Below are positions 1 to 7,289 of a stretch of DNA of 64,000 bases, one piece after another. Each line of letters opens with the position of its first letter. Within the stretch, counting starts at the first letter, position 1. A program made the translations under genes and the position numbers. Source of the DNA: Butyrivibrio sp. AE3004 (GTDB taxonomy: Bacteria > Bacillota > Clostridia > Lachnospirales > Lachnospiraceae). The notes under the pieces are model-generated. The model was not told the origin of the DNA. It did not search any database and was given only the letters and a program-made list of their open reading frames with translations. The stretch spans positions 2,542,001 to 2,606,000 of the forward strand of contig NZ_JNLQ01000002.1 in assembly GCF_000703165.1 (NCBI RefSeq), in the 5' to 3' direction.

Positions 1-455
1 TCAAGCATATAATTTCTAATAAAAGCAAACACTTTAGCATATATACTATTATTAGAAAAGCTCCCCATCTCAAGCGCAACATCGGGCCAAATATCCCTAA
101 CATCATAAATTAGTTTTGCCCTATGTATTTTAGCAATTCTTTCTCCTGCTATATTTATAAGTGGTGGGGGGCATGTCGTTAATACAACATCAACATCCCT
201 TATTCTTTTTCCATTATGTAACGAGCTTAAAGCCAAGCATACTTGATTAGTTAATCTATTTATTGTTGTTTTTCTTTTTAAAGGAGGCGTCTTACAATAT
301 ATAACCCCTTCAACTCTATCTACTCCAGGAGTATCTGGTGCTAAAATAACCACATCATGGTTTCGTTTCCTTAACTCAGCAGCAATAACGTTCATTCGCT
401 TAGAGCAAGGATTTTCCAAAGTATACGGATCCCCCATATGCAATACTACTCTCAT
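1..455 (-). CDS. Glycosyltransferase family 4 (WbuB/WcaI-like), N-terminal part
   Basis: The first 151 residues of a GT-B fold glycosyltransferase; the gene runs off the left edge. The start is an ATG at 453-455 preceded by AAGGA six bases upstream. Visible features are the N-terminal Rossmann strand MRVVLHMGDP, a TTCPPPL turn near residue 93 and the motif YDVRDIWPD near residue 117, which is characteristic of WbuB/WcaI-type family 4 transferases that add a sugar to a lipid-linked polysaccharide intermediate on the cytoplasmic face of the membrane. Donor and acceptor cannot be read from the fragment. It lies downstream of the exopolysaccharide genes on the same strand, so a role in surface polysaccharide assembly is likely. 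Two hairpins upstream suggest its own transcription unit. Confidence 0.85.
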   Translation of the reverse strand, partial: MRVVLHMGDPYTLENPCSKRMNVIAAELRKRNHDVVILAPDTPGVDRVEGVIYCKTPPLKRKTTINRLTNQVCLALSSLHNGKRIRDVDVVLTTCPPPLINIAGERIAKIHRAKLIYDVRDIWPDVALEMGSFSNNSIYAKVFAFIRNYML

Positions 456-526
456 GCTGTTTCCTTAAAGACACAATGTCTTTTATCTCCTCTCCATAAC
501 AACTAATCTCTCATCTATCGCCCATC

Positions 527-568
527 AAAAAAGCGGCATATCGCCCATAATCCGGGCGCGCTGCCGCT
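527..568 (-). terminator. Rho-independent terminator or leader attenuator
   Basis: On the minus strand AGCGGCA and TGCCGCT arms, with an inner GCCC/GGGC pairing, are followed by six T. It lies only about 70 bases before the glycosyltransferase start and after another terminator (630-665), so it either backs up that terminator or attenuates the transferase gene. Confidence 0.7.
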
Positions 569-629
569 AATAAATCAGAATACAATATGCCCCCAGATAC
601 CAACTTTTTTCATTCAGTATAAACTCATA

Positions 630-665
630 AGAAAATCCCCATAGAGCATGTAACTCTATAGGGAT
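630..665 (-). terminator. Rho-independent terminator after the XRE regulator gene
   Basis: A twelve-base stem (ATCCCCATAGAG against CTCTATAGGGAT, one mismatch) with a seven-base loop, followed by TTTTC on the minus strand. It sits 55 bases beyond the stop codon of the XRE gene. Confidence 0.75.
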
Positions 666-719
666 ATTATACGCCAAATATGGGGCTTTGTCATTGAAAT
701 AATCTATATTTAGGAGCAT

Positions 720-1355
720 CTACTCCCAATCCGGTAACAATTCTATTCTTTTGTTTTTCCACATTTTCAGCAGTCTCTTTTTATTATCACTAAGCCACTC
801 CTTAATAACAGGAAGTACATACATTGAAAACTCACCTCTTACTATTTCGTTCTCAATATCTATATCCCCAGTTACATCATCATCAATATAATGCACTGCA
901 AGAGTAGGTTCTCCCTGGAACGATGAATCCATGAACATTTCTATATTGCAAAACTCAGCGATTTTCTCCATAGAATCACGTTTTTCTTTCATAAAGTTTT
1001 CATCCTTTAATGTTCTTGCATGTATCTTTTTAGCATAATCAAGCAAATGCTCCCTGTCGAGCCAATCCATATCATTAAAAGTCTCAATCAGTTCTCTCTC
1101 TTTTGTTCCGCTGGGAATAACCATATAATCCACGCTCCTTCCCCTCTCGCTATCCTCTGTAACTCCGGAAAGCAAATATTCCGGGGAAACCTCCAAAGCA
1201 GCACATATACACATAATCTTATCCGATCCCGGATTAGTATTTTTCTTTCTCCAATCACTGATTGTTGTGGTTGCAATTCCGGTTCTCTTTGAAAACTCTC
1301 TTTGCGTCATATTCTTTTCTTCCAGAAGATGAAACACTCTTTGCCCTATTGTCAT
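720..1355 (-). CDS. XRE-family transcriptional regulator
   Basis: A 211-residue protein with an N-terminal Cro/CI-type helix-turn-helix at about residues 5-64 (motif MTQREFSKRTGIATTTISDW), then about 145 residues without a recognised domain, rich in charged helices. I chose the ATG at 1353-1355 because GGAGG lies six bases upstream; a longer frame begins at a TTG at 1418 but lacks a ribosome binding site and adds an Asn-rich stretch. It is likely a DNA-binding regulator acting as a dimer; target and ligand are unknown. It has terminators on both sides, so it is probably monocistronic. The C-terminal part shows no peptidase or sugar-binding motif that I recognise. Confidence 0.8.
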   Translation of the reverse strand: MTIGQRVFHLLEEKNMTQREFSKRTGIATTTISDWRKKNTNPGSDKIMCICAALEVSPEYLLSGVTEDSERGRSVDYMVIPSGTKERELIETFNDMDWLDREHLLDYAKKIHARTLKDENFMKEKRDSMEKIAEFCNIEMFMDSSFQGEPTLAVHYIDDDVTGDIDIENEIVRGEFSMYVLPVIKEWLSDNKKRLLKMWKNKRIELLPDWE

Positions 1356-1436
1356 AAGTTCCTCCACATGAATATCGTTATTTACGGATATTGTATTACT
1401 ATTATTATTTTTATTCAACTATATACGAAAGTAAGC

Positions 1437-1479
1437 AAAAAGCGACTAATTCCATCATCAACTGAATTAGTCGCTTTTA
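1437..1479 (-). terminator. Bidirectional hairpin terminator after the Rpn nuclease gene
   Basis: A perfect stem AAAAGCGACTAATTC against its complement with an eleven-base loop; the A/T flanks give T-runs on both strands. It ends transcription of the nuclease-like gene about 80 bases after its stop. Confidence 0.8.
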
Positions 1480-1556
1480 ATAAGTTTCATCGGCCTTTAA
1501 TAATTTTTGCAAGTATACTTGCTGTGAATAGAAGTCTATGGCAGTTTTACAATATC

Positions 1557-2441
1557 TCAGACAGGCAACTTTTCTTTTGCTTTTAATGCATTATAGATAG
1601 CATCCACATCATAATCTGGAGCATAGCCACCGGCAATATCACAGATAGCACGAACAACAGCAAGGTCTTCCTCAACTTCATCTGCAATAGTTTCGATATC
1701 CTTCCCCTTGCACAACTTTTTGCAAATTAGATTTATAAGATGCCTATCCGTCCCTTGTTCTATTCCTTGTTCTATGCCCTGCTTCTTGCCTTCTTCAAAT
1801 TCATCCTGCATCATTTCCTGGAGTGTCATATATTCTTTCCTCCATCTGCTCTTCTCAATCGCTTCTTTAACCTTTTCCTCTAATCTGCAAGCAAGATCAC
1901 TGTTTGTCGTAATTCCGGCGAGGTAATCAATGAAATTTTTCATATCGTCCGAAACATCATTTTTATCACCACCGGAGCAAATAAATACTCTATCAGTCTT
2001 ATCATCCAGTAATAGATTTTCTACTTCTTTGCATTTAGGAACAAATGAGTACTTATGATAACCACGCTTAAACAAATCGAATTTGCAGAGAAATATCACA
2101 TAGCTATGCGGTAATTCCTTATACTCTTTTCCTGCAGCAAGGAAATCAAGATCAATCATCCCTTGATAGTACCTGCTTCTTAGAGGAAGTTCCTTAGTAT
2201 CAGACTTCTGCATTTCAATATCATAGACATTCATTTCATCATCTGTGAAATACACATCAAACCTGACACCATGTCCATCCGGAGCTATCTGGATTGCCTT
2301 CTGTTTTTCAGTTTTGACTATCCTTCTTATCTTACGCCCCAGAATTAATTCCGTAAGTTCCTTACAGAGATCCTCATTTTCTTGTAAAATCTTACAAAAC
2401 ATGAAATCGTCTGTAAAACATAAATCTTCATAGTTCTTCAA
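1557..2441 (-). CDS. Rpn family recombination-promoting nuclease / PD-(D/E)XK transposase-like protein
   Basis: A 294-residue protein of the Rpn (YhgA-like, PD-(D/E)XK) family. The nuclease core is visible as GVRFDVYFTDDE followed by YDIEMQKS (about residues 58-80), giving the Asp and Glu-x-Gln metal-binding residues, then a conserved RSRYYQGMIDLDFL segment. Near the C-terminus there is the family-typical EGKKQGIEQGIEQG run. The start is TTG at 2439-2441, with AAAGGAG eight bases upstream. E. coli Rpn proteins are DNA endonucleases that stimulate RecA-independent recombination; in Lachnospiraceae such genes are numerous and often called transposases although no transposon ends are seen here. 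It lies alone between hairpins. Activity is inferred from the intact core. Confidence 0.82.
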   Translation of the reverse strand: MKNYEDLCFTDDFMFCKILQENEDLCKELTELILGRKIRRIVKTEKQKAIQIAPDGHGVRFDVYFTDDEMNVYDIEMQKSDTKELPLRSRYYQGMIDLDFLAAGKEYKELPHSYVIFLCKFDLFKRGYHKYSFVPKCKEVENLLLDDKTDRVFICSGGDKNDVSDDMKNFIDYLAGITTNSDLACRLEEKVKEAIEKSRWRKEYMTLQEMMQDEFEEGKKQGIEQGIEQGTDRHLINLICKKLCKGKDIETIADEVEEDLAVVRAICDIAGGYAPDYDVDAIYNALKAKEKLPV

Positions 2442-2518
2442 CTATTATTCTCCTTTAATTATAAATTTGTAATTACCGGCATTTCAAGGTTATATTTTTA
2501 ATCCTGAAAAAATCATCA

Positions 2519-2549
2519 GTACGGGACAAAAATCACTTTTGTCCCGTAC
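2519..2549 (-). terminator. Hairpin, probable terminator of the Cys-repeat protein gene
   Basis: A perfect thirteen-base stem (GTACGGGACAAAA with its complement, loop ATCAC), 40 bases past the stop of the gene at 2591. On the minus strand a T-run occurs only about ten bases further on, so the terminator is not ideal. Confidence 0.6.
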
Positions 2550-2590
2550 ATCTGCTTATTATAAAAAAGCTAACATTTATCACGGAATTT

Positions 2591-3514
2591 TCAGTTATTA
2601 ATATCAGAAACTGTCTTCCATGTTTTAGATGTACACTTTGAATTATCTTTCCTTGGCTTGGTAAATTGAATTGTCGTACCGGTTATTTTTCCTGTAACCG
2701 ACTGGTGGCATTCAGAACAGAGTAGCACTATTCTTCCGCTTTTCTGAGTGTATTTGTAGTAATATTTTGATTTGTCATGCTTTTGAGAAAATGCCGCTGT
2801 TGTACCACTCGCAATCTGTTGATGAGTTTTGCAGTCTTTACACGTGCGCATCTGTGTGACTTTTATTGCTCTGCCATCAACTGCAATTTTTCTAATGGAC
2901 CATTTTCCATATTTGTGTTTACCTGTGGCTGCTACAGCTTTTGTGGCATTTACATAGCCGCATTCCTTACATTTTTGTTTAGACATCCCGGCACCTGAGC
3001 AAGTGGCATTCTTTGTTTTCTCCCATTTATACTTATGCTTCTGTTTCTGTATGGATTTTGTTTCTCCTATTGCGCCACAGTATGAACACTGCTGCACTTT
3101 AGTTCCCTTTTCCCTACATGTAGCATTCTTCGTTGTAGTCCAGGCAAATGAATGATTCTTTTTAGGTATTGCTTCTGTTTTTATTGTTGTATTGCAATTC
3201 TTGCAGACGTATGACTTAACACCTGTTTCGGAACATGTGGCTTCTTTAGTTTTCTCCCACTTTCCCTGATGTTCGGTTTTTTCTATGTTTTCTGTTTCCA
3301 AGACCGCTTCACAACGCTGGCATATTTTAGCTTTTTTACCGGGTTTACTGCATGTAGGATTAACAAGCGTGACCCATGCATATTCCTCATGCGTACAGTT
3401 TTCGGCATGCACCATTGTAGTTGTAGTAAGTGATAGCAACAAAAATAAAGCTCCTGAAAGAGCTGTAGATATCATCAGGCGTCTAAGCCCTTTGATCATT
3501 GTTTTGTTATTCAA
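2591..3514 (-). CDS. Secreted protein with repeated Cys-pair (CxxC) modules
   Basis: About 307 residues. A signal peptide (MIKGLRRLMISTALSGALFL..., cleavage probably after VHA) is followed by at least five copies of a module of roughly 40 residues with the pattern TCS..G.K...C..C......I.K..H...W..TK.A. Each carries a Cys followed by a CxxC pair, a feature of surface proteins common in clostridia, where the Cys may bind zinc or form disulfides. I chose the TTG at 3512-3514 because GGAGG lies ten bases upstream; an ATG at 3583 has no binding site, and an ATG at 3499 is also possible. No LPXTG or membrane anchor is visible. It lies between the EPS sugar transferase and an Rpn gene but has hairpins on both sides. 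Function unknown. Confidence 0.7.
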   Translation of the reverse strand: MNNKTMIKGLRRLMISTALSGALFLLLSLTTTTMVHAENCTHEEYAWVTLVNPTCSKPGKKAKICQRCEAVLETENIEKTEHQGKWEKTKEATCSETGVKSYVCKNCNTTIKTEAIPKKNHSFAWTTTKNATCREKGTKVQQCSYCGAIGETKSIQKQKHKYKWEKTKNATCSGAGMSKQKCKECGYVNATKAVAATGKHKYGKWSIRKIAVDGRAIKVTQMRTCKDCKTHQQIASGTTAAFSQKHDKSKYYYKYTQKSGRIVLLCSECHQSVTGKITGTTIQFTKPRKDNSKCTSKTWKTVSDINN

Positions 3515-3756
3515 AAATAAAAATCCTCCTGTTGTTTCATGTTTTTCTGTTTTAAAACAAATCTTATTTCCCGGGGAAATCATCTACCGTTTGAGTAACA
3601 GCAGACCTATGTCAAGAAATGACATGAAAACAAAAATATCATTTTTTGAATAATAAAGCAAGCGGATTAATAAAGTCTTAAGAATCCGATATTTCAGCCT
3701 TCTAAATTCAAAATCAGTGGATACAATTTTCAGATCAAGATTTTTTCCATAATAGC
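3515..3756. other. Non-coding stretch upstream of the Cys-repeat gene
   Basis: AT-rich, with no supported gene. Read on the minus strand it would contain the promoter and leader of the Cys-repeat protein. A TTGACA occurs near 3610 but has no matching -10 at 16-18 bases; TTGCTT/TATTTT near 3630-3660 with 17-base spacing is a weak candidate. Confidence 0.4.
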
Positions 3757-3789
3757 AAAAAGACCTCCCCTTAATTAAGAGGAGGTCTT
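3757..3789 (-). terminator. Terminator of the EPS sugar-transferase gene
   Basis: AAGACCTCC and GGAGGTCTT arms form a stem followed by TTTT on the minus strand, 28 bases after the stop codon of the sugar transferase. It probably marks the end of the EPS operon. Confidence 0.8.
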
Positions 3790-3816
3790 GCTTTCACTAA
3801 TTATTCTATTATAGTA

Positions 3817-5199
3817 TCAACCGACTCTTCTTGCTCTTTTAGCGCTCTTATTCATGAGTCTTACCATCTCTTTTTCGAAGCCCTCAGTACTCTCACCCTG
3901 GAACATTACCTTGACCGTAAGCATTATAAGTCTGATATCAAGTCCAAGTGATTGATTTTCAATATAGAGAAGATCAAGCCTCAATTTGTCAAAAGCTGAA
4001 GAATTATACTTTCCGAATATCTGTGCATAGCCTGTAAGTCCCGCCTTAACCTTCATACGATATTTAAATTCAGGAAGCTCCTTACAATAAATATCAACAT
4101 GTTCTATTCTCTCAGGTCTTGGTCCTACAAAACTCATATCACCCGCAAGAATGTTAAAGACCTGAGGAAGCTCATCAAGTCTGTACTTACGGATTACATT
4201 TCCAACCTTCGTTATTCTGGGATCGAAATTGATGGTTGGCTGCAAGCCTTTTGCCTCAGCATTAACTATCATGCTTCTGAACTTATAGATTTCGAATACT
4301 TCTCCATCCTTTGTACATCTCTTCTGTTTGAAGATTATCGGACCTCCGTCCTCAAGCTTTATCGCAATCGCAATCAAAAGCATTATCGGAGAAAATCCTA
4401 TTGTAAAGAGAATTCCGAAGCAAACATCAAATATTCTCTTTGCATTAAGTCTCTTATGATCCTCATATACATAATCATATTTCATAAGAGGCGTATCAAG
4501 CAGATGTCTTGTCGAGCATCCCTGCAGGATGATATCTTCTATTCTTGGCGTAAAATAGAAGTTTTTGTGTTCATCTATACATTTCTGCATGTACACTCTT
4601 CTCTGTTCAACAGATAAGCCATACATGATTACCGTACAACAATCAGCTAATTTTTCATCAAAAGCTGCCGGGCTCATAGTTTCATATTCAATATACTTGA
4701 AATCAAACAGATGACTGTACTTTTTTAAAATTCTTTCTACAAAGCGTTCCGATTCATCTCTGGAAACCCAGCTTCCCAAAAGAAGAAGTGTTTTCTGAGG
4801 AGTTACGCAATTCATAAAGTAATGCTTCGCATACATTATGATCATTGCGGTTCCGAGAATCTGAAAGCCTGCTACAATAGCTCCGGGAATAAAGCTTGTG
4901 TATCTGTTTCGAATCAGATTACACTCAACATACAATATCAGATTAGCAATTCCAAATGATATTGTCTGTGACAGAACCATTTCCGAAATGGATGATGACG
5001 CAATCCGAAAAGCATTATAGAGATTGCATAATCCATTATATATAAACACATATATAATTACTGAGATTATACCGCCAAGCACATAGTACGTCTGAAAAGC
5101 ATTTCGATTATAGAATGCCCACCAAATGTAAGCAAATAATCCAATGTTCCAGAGCATAACGAAAAACTTAGCAGTATGCGTTACCCGTTTGCTCTTCAA
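3817..5199 (-). CDS. Exopolysaccharide polyprenyl-phosphate sugar-1-phosphate transferase
   Basis: A 460-residue membrane enzyme that would start repeat-unit synthesis by moving a sugar-1-phosphate from a UDP-sugar to undecaprenyl phosphate. Four hydrophobic segments lie in the first ~120 residues, then a soluble middle domain, a fifth membrane segment near residues 255-280 and the bacterial sugar transferase domain with KFRSM, DELPQ, GDMSFVGPRPE and KAGLTGYAQ. This is the PglC/WbaP-type catalytic domain. I prefer the TTG at 5197-5199, with GAGGGG seven bases upstream, because the residues before it (from a GTG at 5265) do not look like the family N-terminus. It is the last gene of the EPS group and is followed by a terminator. 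The sugar used (Gal, Glc or GlcNAc type) is not evident. Confidence 0.88.
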   Translation of the reverse strand: MKSKRVTHTAKFFVMLWNIGLFAYIWWAFYNRNAFQTYYVLGGIISVIIYVFIYNGLCNLYNAFRIASSSISEMVLSQTISFGIANLILYVECNLIRNRYTSFIPGAIVAGFQILGTAMIIMYAKHYFMNCVTPQKTLLLLGSWVSRDESERFVERILKKYSHLFDFKYIEYETMSPAAFDEKLADCCTVIMYGLSVEQRRVYMQKCIDEHKNFYFTPRIEDIILQGCSTRHLLDTPLMKYDYVYEDHKRLNAKRIFDVCFGILFTIGFSPIMLLIAIAIKLEDGGPIIFKQKRCTKDGEVFEIYKFRSMIVNAEAKGLQPTINFDPRITKVGNVIRKYRLDELPQVFNILAGDMSFVGPRPERIEHVDIYCKELPEFKYRMKVKAGLTGYAQIFGKYNSSAFDKLRLDLLYIENQSLGLDIRLIMLTVKVMFQGESTEGFEKEMVRLMNKSAKRARRVG

Positions 5200-5264
5200 A
5201 TTGTTTCCCCTCGTAAGTAAAATACAAAACCTATACCAGAGCCTTCGCTCTTCCTTGCGAATCA

Positions 5265-5317
5265 CCGGACCCCCTGTCCGGGCTCTTATCTTAAAGTCGC
5301 TTATCGGTCTGACCGAT
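5265..5317 (-). other. Two adjacent hairpins between the repeat protein and the sugar transferase
   Basis: CCGGAC/GTCCGG with a five-base loop (5265-5281) and ATCGGT/ACCGAT with a three-base loop (5303-5317). Neither is followed by a T-run, so they look like RNA-processing, stabilising or regulatory structures in the intercistronic leader. Confidence 0.45.
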
Positions 5318-5326
5318 GCAGCTCAT

Positions 5327-6313
5327 TTAATTCATCTTAATAAATGCAAAAGTTCCTGTCTTATAAACTGTACAGATAACATGTCCTTCACGAACTTCGT
5401 CTACCTGAACTTCCTGCCATGTTCCGTTTCCGCCCATCTGGTAAACCTTGTAAATGTCGCCGTTCTGGCATCCGTAAACCTTGAAGTCTACCTGTGCCTT
5501 GCTAAAGCGAACCCCGGGTGCGTAGGTCTCAACTACGTTCTTAACCTTGCCGCCGATACCTGCTGCAAGAACCTGAGCTGATGAAACCTTACCACTTGTG
5601 GTCTCTCTCATCGTGAAAGTAGCTCTTGTTGGCTTTCCGCAGATGACGAGCTTACCGCCCTGTCCTACAGGTGTTGTGCAGTTAAGTCCCGGAGCATTGA
5701 GCACTGTGTGAAGGAAAGGTGGCTCACTCGGTGAGTTGTTGCCGCTTGATGAACCAAGTGTCTTAACAACTACCTTAGGCTTCTTATTATTGCTTCCGCC
5801 ACTTGTCTTAACAGTGATCTGAACCTTTGTCTCCTTCTGTGAAAGCTCAATTATCTTATCGTATAATCTGTTAACCTGATTCTGGAGATCTGTTACTCTC
5901 TGGTTCATCTGAGGTATTACGGTGCTCTCGTAAACTTCAACCTTACCCTTTACTTCGCCGTAATCTTTTCCCTGAGCATAACCGTCATTTCTGCCCTGAT
6001 TATAGCCATCGAATTTTCCCTGGCTGTAGCCTTCGGATTTTCCCTGACTTGCTCCATCAGATTTTCCCTGATTATAGCCTTCGCTCTTTCCCTGGTTATA
6101 ACCCTCGCTTTTACCTTCGTTATAACCTTCGGATTTTCCTTCGTTATAACCTTCGCTCTTTCCCTGGTTATAGCCTTCGTTTTTACCTTCGTTATAGCCT
6201 TCCTCATAGCTCTTTGAGTCAGGTGATTTTATCAGTTGAGTTTCTGCATTAACCAGCCCCGGAGTACCTACAAATATTGCTCCCGCCAACATCAAAGCAA
6301 ATATTTTTTTCAT
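5327..6313 (-). CDS. Secreted octapeptide-repeat protein in the EPS operon
   Basis: A 328-residue secreted protein. It has a signal peptide (MKKIFALMLAGAIFVGTPGLVNA), then about eleven octapeptides of the form EGYN(Q/E)GKS at residues 38-125, a heptad-rich probable coiled coil at about 126-165 (MNQRVTDLQNQVNRLYDKI), a Ser/Asn/Pro linker and a C-terminal domain of about 120 residues ending in KTGTFAFIKMN, which resembles small beta-sandwich modules of clostridial surface proteins. No anchor motif is visible. The start has AGGGG seven bases upstream. It sits between a sortase-like lipoprotein and the initiating sugar transferase, suggesting a surface or matrix protein linked to the polysaccharide; this is inference. 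The later repeats diverge (DGASQGKS, DGYAQGKD). Confidence 0.75.
   Translation of the reverse strand: MKKIFALMLAGAIFVGTPGLVNAETQLIKSPDSKSYEEGYNEGKNEGYNQGKSEGYNEGKSEGYNEGKSEGYNQGKSEGYNQGKSDGASQGKSEGYSQGKFDGYNQGRNDGYAQGKDYGEVKGKVEVYESTVIPQMNQRVTDLQNQVNRLYDKIIELSQKETKVQITVKTSGGSNNKKPKVVVKTLGSSSGNNSPSEPPFLHTVLNAPGLNCTTPVGQGGKLVICGKPTRATFTMRETTSGKVSSAQVLAAGIGGKVKNVVETYAPGVRFSKAQVDFKVYGCQNGDIYKVYQMGGNGTWQEVQVDEVREGHVICTVYKTGTFAFIKMN
5939..6202 (-). repeat. 24-bp coding tandem repeat (octapeptide EGYNxGKS)
   Basis: About eleven head-to-tail 24-base units inside the secreted repeat protein. The central units are nearly identical at DNA level and alternate between Gln and Glu codons at one position; the units nearer the 3' end are degenerate. 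It is a candidate for length variation by slippage or recombination. Confidence 0.85.
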
Positions 6314-6489
6314 AACAGTTCCCCTTTCTGCGCATAGCGCATTTTCTCATAAGAATAACCTTGATTATATTTTATCAAAAATACGTCATAGAAACTAATT
6401 AAATTATTATAAACTCTGCTTAAACACTAGCTTTTTATTTACTTAATAACGATTAATAGCGAAAACATCAGGCTTGCGGAGACTTTTCA

Positions 6490-7242
6490 TTATTCCTCAA
6501 AACTGCCCATATCCTCACGGTTTATGGTTCCTGCCTCGTCTCCCACAAGACATCCAACCACCACCCACTGTTTATCGGGGTGATCAGGATCCACCGTAGT
6601 CAGGCTTACAAGGAAATTGTCGGGTGTAAGTCCACTCTCCCAGCCGTCCCTTATATTGGTCTTTGAATTCCAGTCTTTTTTCATATCATCGAGATATCGC
6701 TGACAATCAGTGGATTCAGTAAAATCATACTGTTCCATGACATCATTGTTATCTCTTGCGTAAGCTGTCCACACTTCATAGGTAAGTGTATTTCCCGGAA
6801 TGGCGATCATGAATTCTTCATGATTTTTGAAAAATTCACTGTCCGAAAAATTCCACAGCTCCGAAAACATATCTCCGTCTTTATTCGTAGAGCCATGAAT
6901 AACCGTATTAAAATCGCACATATCCATCATGTTGCAGGACTCTATGTAAATACCACCCTTATCGCTGCTCTTGGTTCCGGTGATATCATGTGTCTGATAA
7001 AATGTATCGTCACCGTCAATATTCTGTGCGATTGGATAATCAATATTCGTGTCGGGAACTATGAGCCATCCGAAAATATCAGGATTCTGCTCAATAAGTT
7101 CCATTGAGGATTTTTTCTTATCTTCCTCAGCACTCGTCCGATTTGCGCACGACGCAAGAACTGCCGCCATGCTCATACCAATCAGAATTATTCCCCCTCT
7201 TTTAAGCATATTAGATGCTTTGCATTTTCTATTTCGGCACAT
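6490..7242 (-). CDS. Sortase-B-like lipoprotein lacking the catalytic His, Cys and Arg
   Basis: A 250-residue protein whose fold signature is class B sortase: PDIFGWLIVPDTNIDYPI (residues 54-71), FNTVIHGSTNKDGDMFSEL (111-129) and LVSLTTVDPDHPDKQWVVVG (211-230). In active sortases these blocks contain YGH, TLSTC and an Arg; here they read HGS, SLTTV and KQW, so all three catalytic residues appear replaced (Ser118, Val217, Gln225). The N-terminus has a hydrophobic segment ending in LASC (Cys32), a lipobox, so it is probably a lipoprotein. It lies in the EPS operon between an LCP protein and the octapeptide-repeat protein. A binding or scaffold role is possible; transpeptidase activity is unlikely. 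An unrelated nucleophile is not excluded. Confidence 0.82.
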   Translation of the reverse strand: MCRNRKCKASNMLKRGGIILIGMSMAAVLASCANRTSAEEDKKKSSMELIEQNPDIFGWLIVPDTNIDYPIAQNIDGDDTFYQTHDITGTKSSDKGGIYIESCNMMDMCDFNTVIHGSTNKDGDMFSELWNFSDSEFFKNHEEFMIAIPGNTLTYEVWTAYARDNNDVMEQYDFTESTDCQRYLDDMKKDWNSKTNIRDGWESGLTPDNFLVSLTTVDPDHPDKQWVVVGCLVGDEAGTINREDMGSFEE

Positions 7243-7289
7243 AATTTCAAAACCTTTAGGGTATTTAGAAAAAAATTTTCACCCTTCCT

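Noticed and set aside
1356..1418. Upstream extension of the XRE regulator with an Asn-rich N-terminus from a TTG codon
   Set aside because: A strong GGAGG site lies directly before the ATG at 1355 and the extension is low complexity.
1557..2441. Insertion sequence around the Rpn-type gene
   Set aside because: No inverted terminal repeats or target duplications were seen; the flanking hairpins are terminators.
5200..5265. GTG start that extends the sugar transferase by 22 residues
   Set aside because: The extension does not resemble the family N-terminus, and the TTG at 5199 has a good binding site; the region also forms a hairpin.
5265..5317. A c-di-GMP or similar riboswitch
   Set aside because: Only two short hairpins; no conserved core was recognised.
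5939..6202. Regular repeats that could be mistaken for a CRISPR array
   Set aside because: The units are 24 bases with no unique spacers and are in frame in a secreted protein.
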